Shown: positions 6,610 through 8,848 of the stretch, piece after piece
Layout: every line of letters begins with the position of its first letter
Position numbering within the stretch: the first letter of the stretch is position 1
Assembly: GCA_030612945.1 (NCBI GenBank)
Contig: JAUWMY010000083.1
Location: 1 to 8,848 of the forward strand
Length of the DNA stretch: 8,848 bases
Reading direction: 5' to 3'
Source: Desulfobacteraceae bacterium
Lineage (GTDB): Bacteria > Desulfobacterota > DSM-4660 > Desulfatiglandales > Desulfatiglandaceae
Position numbers and translations under genes: made by a program
Notes under the pieces: generated by a model
Seen by the model: only the letters and a program-made list of their open reading frames with translations
Told to the model about the DNA's origin: nothing
Databases searched by the model: none

Positions 6610-6678
6610 GCAGATCTGCACCGATGAGAAATCTGCCGGAGTACGTCCCGCCAAGGGGGACTGAGTACAGTCGCAGAT
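6610..6678 (+). promoter_or_regulatory. Possible structured leader or operator region of the mla operon
   Basis: GCAGATCTGC (6610-6619) is a perfect 10-bp palindrome. ATCTGC recurs at 6631-6636 and GCAGAT at 6673-6678, so GCAGAT (6610-6615) and GCAGAT (6673-6678) compete for the same partner. A separate hairpin, GTCCC/GGGAC (6645-6649 with 6657-6661), lies between. It ends 59 nt before the permease start. It could be repeated protein sites or a switching leader; it matches no riboswitch class I know. Confidence 0.3.
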
Positions 6679-6737
6679 AGTGCGCTATGGCACAAAAGTC
6701 CTCGTAAACGGTTACAAAAAATCAAGCGAATACACCC

Positions 6738-7880
6738 ATGGAAATAGAGCCCGGCCAATACGAAATGAGCTTCAGTCGCCCGAATGAAGATACGCTGCTT
6801 GTGCGATTAGCGGGAAACTGGAGACTTGGGGGGAGGCTTCCATCTGCCGATGATGTGCAAAAGCAAATCGATTCTGGTCCTCGTATCCAGCGTGTTGCCT
6901 TTAGCACAGAAGGACTCACGGACTGGGGCAGCGGCCTGCTGACATTCCTGATCAAGGTTATCCGCCAGTGTAGTCGGAAAAAAATTCGTGTTGAAAAGGC
7001 CGGGCTCCCTAAAGGAGCTGTAAAGCTCATTGCGCTTGCTTCCGCTGTACCGGAAGAAAAGGGTTCGCAAAAAGAAGGCACGCGTGAGCCGTTCTTGTCT
7101 CAAATCGGGGAAAGTGCCATTGTATTTGGCCGCTCATTTGTAGAAATGCTCGGTTTCATTGGTGAGGCCACTGTTGCCTTTATGAGGGTCCTGAAGGGCA
7201 AGGCGCGTTTCCGCCGCTCAGACTTTGTTTTGACCATTCAACAGTGTGGGGTTCAGGCCCTGCCCATTGTCTCTCTCATAAGCCTGCTTATAGGGCTGAT
7301 CCTCGCCTTCGTGGGCGCGGTCCAGCTTATGATGTTTGGGGCGCAGATTTACGTTGCCAGTCTGGTGGGCATATCCATGGTCCGGGTGATGGGCGCTATA
7401 ATGACCGGAATTATCATGGCGGGCCGTACCGGCGCTGCATTTGCAGCTCAGCTCGGTACAATGCAGGTGAACGAGGAGATCGATGCTCTTAAAACCCTGG
7501 GAATTTCACCCATGGAATTTTTGGTGCTGCCCCGAATGCTTGCCCTTGTCCTTATGATGCCGCTTCTGTGCCTTTATGCGGACTTGATGGGAATCCTTGG
7601 GGGTTTGATCGTCGGCGTGGGTATGCTGGATCTGAGTGCGGTGGAGTACTTCAATCAGACCAAGGCCTCGGTTACCCTGGGCCATTTCTGGATCGGACTC
7701 TTTCACAGCGCCGTATTTGGAGTACTGGTTTCCCTGGCCGGGTGTCTCAGGGGGTTGCAGTGCGGACGCAGCGCCTCGGCAGTGGGAGATGCTGCCACAT
7801 CTGCCGTGGTGACGGGAATCGTCAGCATCATTGTGGCCACCGCAATCATAACGATTATTTGTAATGTGCTGGGAATATAG
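6738..7880 (+). CDS. mlaE: MlaE-family lipid ABC permease with N-terminal STAS domain
   Basis: The product has 380 residues. MlaE is the inner-membrane permease of the Mla phospholipid transport system, which works with the MlaF ATPase, the MlaD MCE ring and, in E. coli, the separate STAS protein MlaB. Here residues about 10-115 form a STAS-like domain, with RVAFSTEGLTDWGSGLLTFL (52-71) in the position of the phospho-acceptor loop, fused to the permease at about 130-380. The permease carries the family signature AGRTGAAFAAQLGTMQVNEE (228-247) followed by IDALKTLGISPMEFLVLPR, and hydrophobic helices at about 172-200, 205-230, 262-300, 318-338 and 352-378. E. coli MlaE alone is about 260 residues; the extra length is the STAS domain. 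No good ribosome site precedes the ATG at 6738, and the next ATG (6765) is no better; an in-frame stop at 6705 with no other start between excludes a longer form. First gene of the operon. Confidence 0.93.
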   Translation: MEIEPGQYEMSFSRPNEDTLLVRLAGNWRLGGRLPSADDVQKQIDSGPRIQRVAFSTEGLTDWGSGLLTFLIKVIRQCSRKKIRVEKAGLPKGAVKLIALASAVPEEKGSQKEGTREPFLSQIGESAIVFGRSFVEMLGFIGEATVAFMRVLKGKARFRRSDFVLTIQQCGVQALPIVSLISLLIGLILAFVGAVQLMMFGAQIYVASLVGISMVRVMGAIMTGIIMAGRTGAAFAAQLGTMQVNEEIDALKTLGISPMEFLVLPRMLALVLMMPLLCLYADLMGILGGLIVGVGMLDLSAVEYFNQTKASVTLGHFWIGLFHSAVFGVLVSLAGCLRGLQCGRSASAVGDAATSAVVTGIVSIIVATAIITIICNVLGI

Positions 7881-7887
7881 GTGCACG

Positions 7888-8661
7888 ATGAATCAACGGG
7901 AAGCCCATATAACGGTCAAAGACCTCACCATGGCCTATGGTGATTTCGTAATACAGCGGAATCTTAATTTTACAATACAGCACGGCGATATATTTCTCAT
8001 TATGGGTGGAAGCGGATGCGGAAAGAGCACGATAATGCGGGCCCTGGTCGGGCTTAAGGAACCTGCAAAAGGTCAGGTTCTACACGACGGAATAAATTTC
8101 TGGGAGGCGGAGACTGGGGAACGGGACCGCACCATGCGACGCTTCGGAGTTATGTTTCAGAGTGGCGCCCTGTGGAGCTCAATGACGCTGGCTGAGAATG
8201 TTTCGCTCTCCCTTGAAGAATACACGGATCTAAATCCTGGACAGATTCGGGAAGTGGTTTCCTTGAAACTTGCTTTGGTAGGTCTATCCGGATTCGAGGA
8301 GTTTTATCCTTCTGAGATCAGCGGAGGCATGCAGAAACGCGCAGGTGTGGCGCGTGCAATGGCTCTGGATCCTGATGTTCTCTTTTTTGATGAACCCTCG
8401 GCGGGATTGGATCCGGTCAGTTCCAGGCGCCTGGATGACCTGATTCTCGAGCTTCGGGACAGTCTCGGATCAACAATGGTTGTAGTAACCCATGAACTGG
8501 CGAGTATTTTCGCCATTGGAGACAACTCAGTCTTTCTCGATCCGGAAACACGGCCCATGCTCGCCGGGGGGGCCCCCAGAAAACTGCTTGCAGAGTCACG
8601 GGATCCAAAGGTTCACAAATTTCTTACTCGGGGAGAGGAAAGGATCGTGAAAGGAAAGTAG
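7888..8661 (+). CDS. mlaF: MlaF-type ABC transporter ATP-binding protein
   Basis: The product has 257 residues, normal for a single ABC ATPase. It would hydrolyse ATP on the cytoplasmic face to power the MlaE permease. All motifs are intact: Walker A GGSGCGKST (40-48), Q-loop MFQSGALW (Q91), signature SEISGGMQKRAGVARAMALD (142-161), Walker B VLFFDEP (164-170), D-loop SAGLDP and the H-loop histidine H202 in VVTHEL. The stretch LAENVSLSLEEYTDLNPGQI is characteristic of the MlaF/Ttg2A group. The frame opens at an ATG at 7864 inside the permease gene, but the ATG at 7888 is preferred: AGG at 7879-7881 lies 6 nt before it, and it begins 7 nt after the permease stop, indicating translational coupling. 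The ending KVHKFLTRGEERIVKGK is family-like. No terminator follows, consistent with a further downstream gene. Confidence 0.94.
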   Translation: MNQREAHITVKDLTMAYGDFVIQRNLNFTIQHGDIFLIMGGSGCGKSTIMRALVGLKEPAKGQVLHDGINFWEAETGERDRTMRRFGVMFQSGALWSSMTLAENVSLSLEEYTDLNPGQIREVVSLKLALVGLSGFEEFYPSEISGGMQKRAGVARAMALDPDVLFFDEPSAGLDPVSSRRLDDLILELRDSLGSTMVVVTHELASIFAIGDNSVFLDPETRPMLAGGAPRKLLAESRDPKVHKFLTRGEERIVKGK

Positions 8662-8724
8662 TTCGGAGTTTCAGGGCGCTAGAATGAACAAGGATAGACG
8701 TAAACGAAAATTAGCAACCGTTCA

Positions 8725-8806
8725 TGGAGTGATGGAGCAGTGGAGTAATGGAAACAAATCTGTTTTTGCCCCAACACTCCAGTACTCCAATACTCCATTA
8801 CTCCGG
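8725..8806. repeat. Octamer-word array with inverted arms (family D)
   Basis: The left arm is TGGAGTGA (8725), TGGAGCAG (8733), TGGAGTAA (8741), TGG (8749). After a short spacer the inverse arm is CACTCCAG (8775), TACTCCAA (8783), TACTCCAT (8791), TACTCCGG (8799). GGAGTAATGGA (8742-8752) and its exact inverse (8794-8804) form the best pairing. It lies between the MlaF gene and the next gene, so it would be inside the mla transcript if they are cotranscribed. Confidence 0.85.
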
Positions 8807-8837
8807 TTCGCTCTTCAGCACTGCACACTTCAGAACC

Positions 8838-8842
8838 GGAGG
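8838..8842 (+). promoter_or_regulatory. Ribosome binding site for a gene beyond the window
   Basis: GGAGG is followed by AAATAA to the last base of the window, so a start codon at 8849 would be well spaced. The operon context suggests an MlaD/MCE-domain substrate-binding protein; that gene itself is not visible. Confidence 0.6.
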
Positions 8843-8848
8843 AAATAA

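Larger units (their letters stand above)
6075..6737. other. Long divergent intergenic region with mobile-element debris
   Basis: This 663-nt stretch lies between the leftward lipoprotein gene and the rightward mla operon and must hold both promoters. In order it contains the ribosome site for the lipoprotein, the second copy of the palindromic repeat (6181-6220), a perfect GC hairpin (6232-6253), a transposase relic (6364-6477) and a possible structured leader (6610-6678). A weak extended -10-like TGATAGAGT (6589-6597 region) precedes the leader, without a good -35. Longer open frames here have no family resemblance. Confidence 0.6.

Noticed and set aside
7864..7887. Eight-residue longer start for the MlaF-type ATPase
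   Set aside because: That ATG is inside the permease gene without a ribosome site, while the ATG at 7888 has one and aligns with the usual family start.

Overview
The window looks like part of a chromosome from a Desulfobacterota (deltaproteobacterial) bacterium, possibly a metagenome-derived genome. The evidence is indirect. The ABC permease is a STAS-MlaE fusion, the transposase relic resembles the RAYT type common in that phylum, and the intergenic DNA is rich in CCCCCTTT...AAAGGGGG palindromes and short-word repeats. I cannot name a genus.

Layout. Positions 312-6074 hold six genes, all on the minus strand. From 3739 leftwards they are a secreted TolB-like/TPR protein, an MscS-type mechanosensitive channel only 12 nt behind it, a 104-residue protein of unknown function, and an AI-2E family membrane protein (PerM-like). 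These four are close enough to form one transcription unit whose theme is the cell envelope. To their right are an AT-richer radical SAM protein (4024-5262) and a small putative lipoprotein (5535-6074), each apparently a separate unit. After a 663-nt gap of mobile-element debris, repeats and a possible structured leader, the plus strand carries an mla-type lipid transport operon: a STAS-MlaE permease, an MlaF-type ATPase, then a strong ribosome binding site at the very end of the window. That site implies a third gene just outside, by analogy an MlaD/MCE protein. Together these genes would move phospholipid between the inner and outer membranes.

The most unusual feature is the intergenic DNA. 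Five spacers carry different degenerate arrays built on an exact 7-nt or 8-nt period. In four of them the array is followed, after a spacer, by an inverted array of the same period, so transcripts could fold into long imperfect hairpins. A 40-bp near-identical repeat with a strong palindrome flanks the whole minus-strand block. A 37-codon relic of a REP-associated tyrosine transposase (RAYT) lies beside a perfect 9-bp hairpin. I found no CRISPR array, tRNA, rRNA or intact mobile element, and no clear new multi-gene system. The repeat architecture and the radical SAM gene are the parts most worth a second look.
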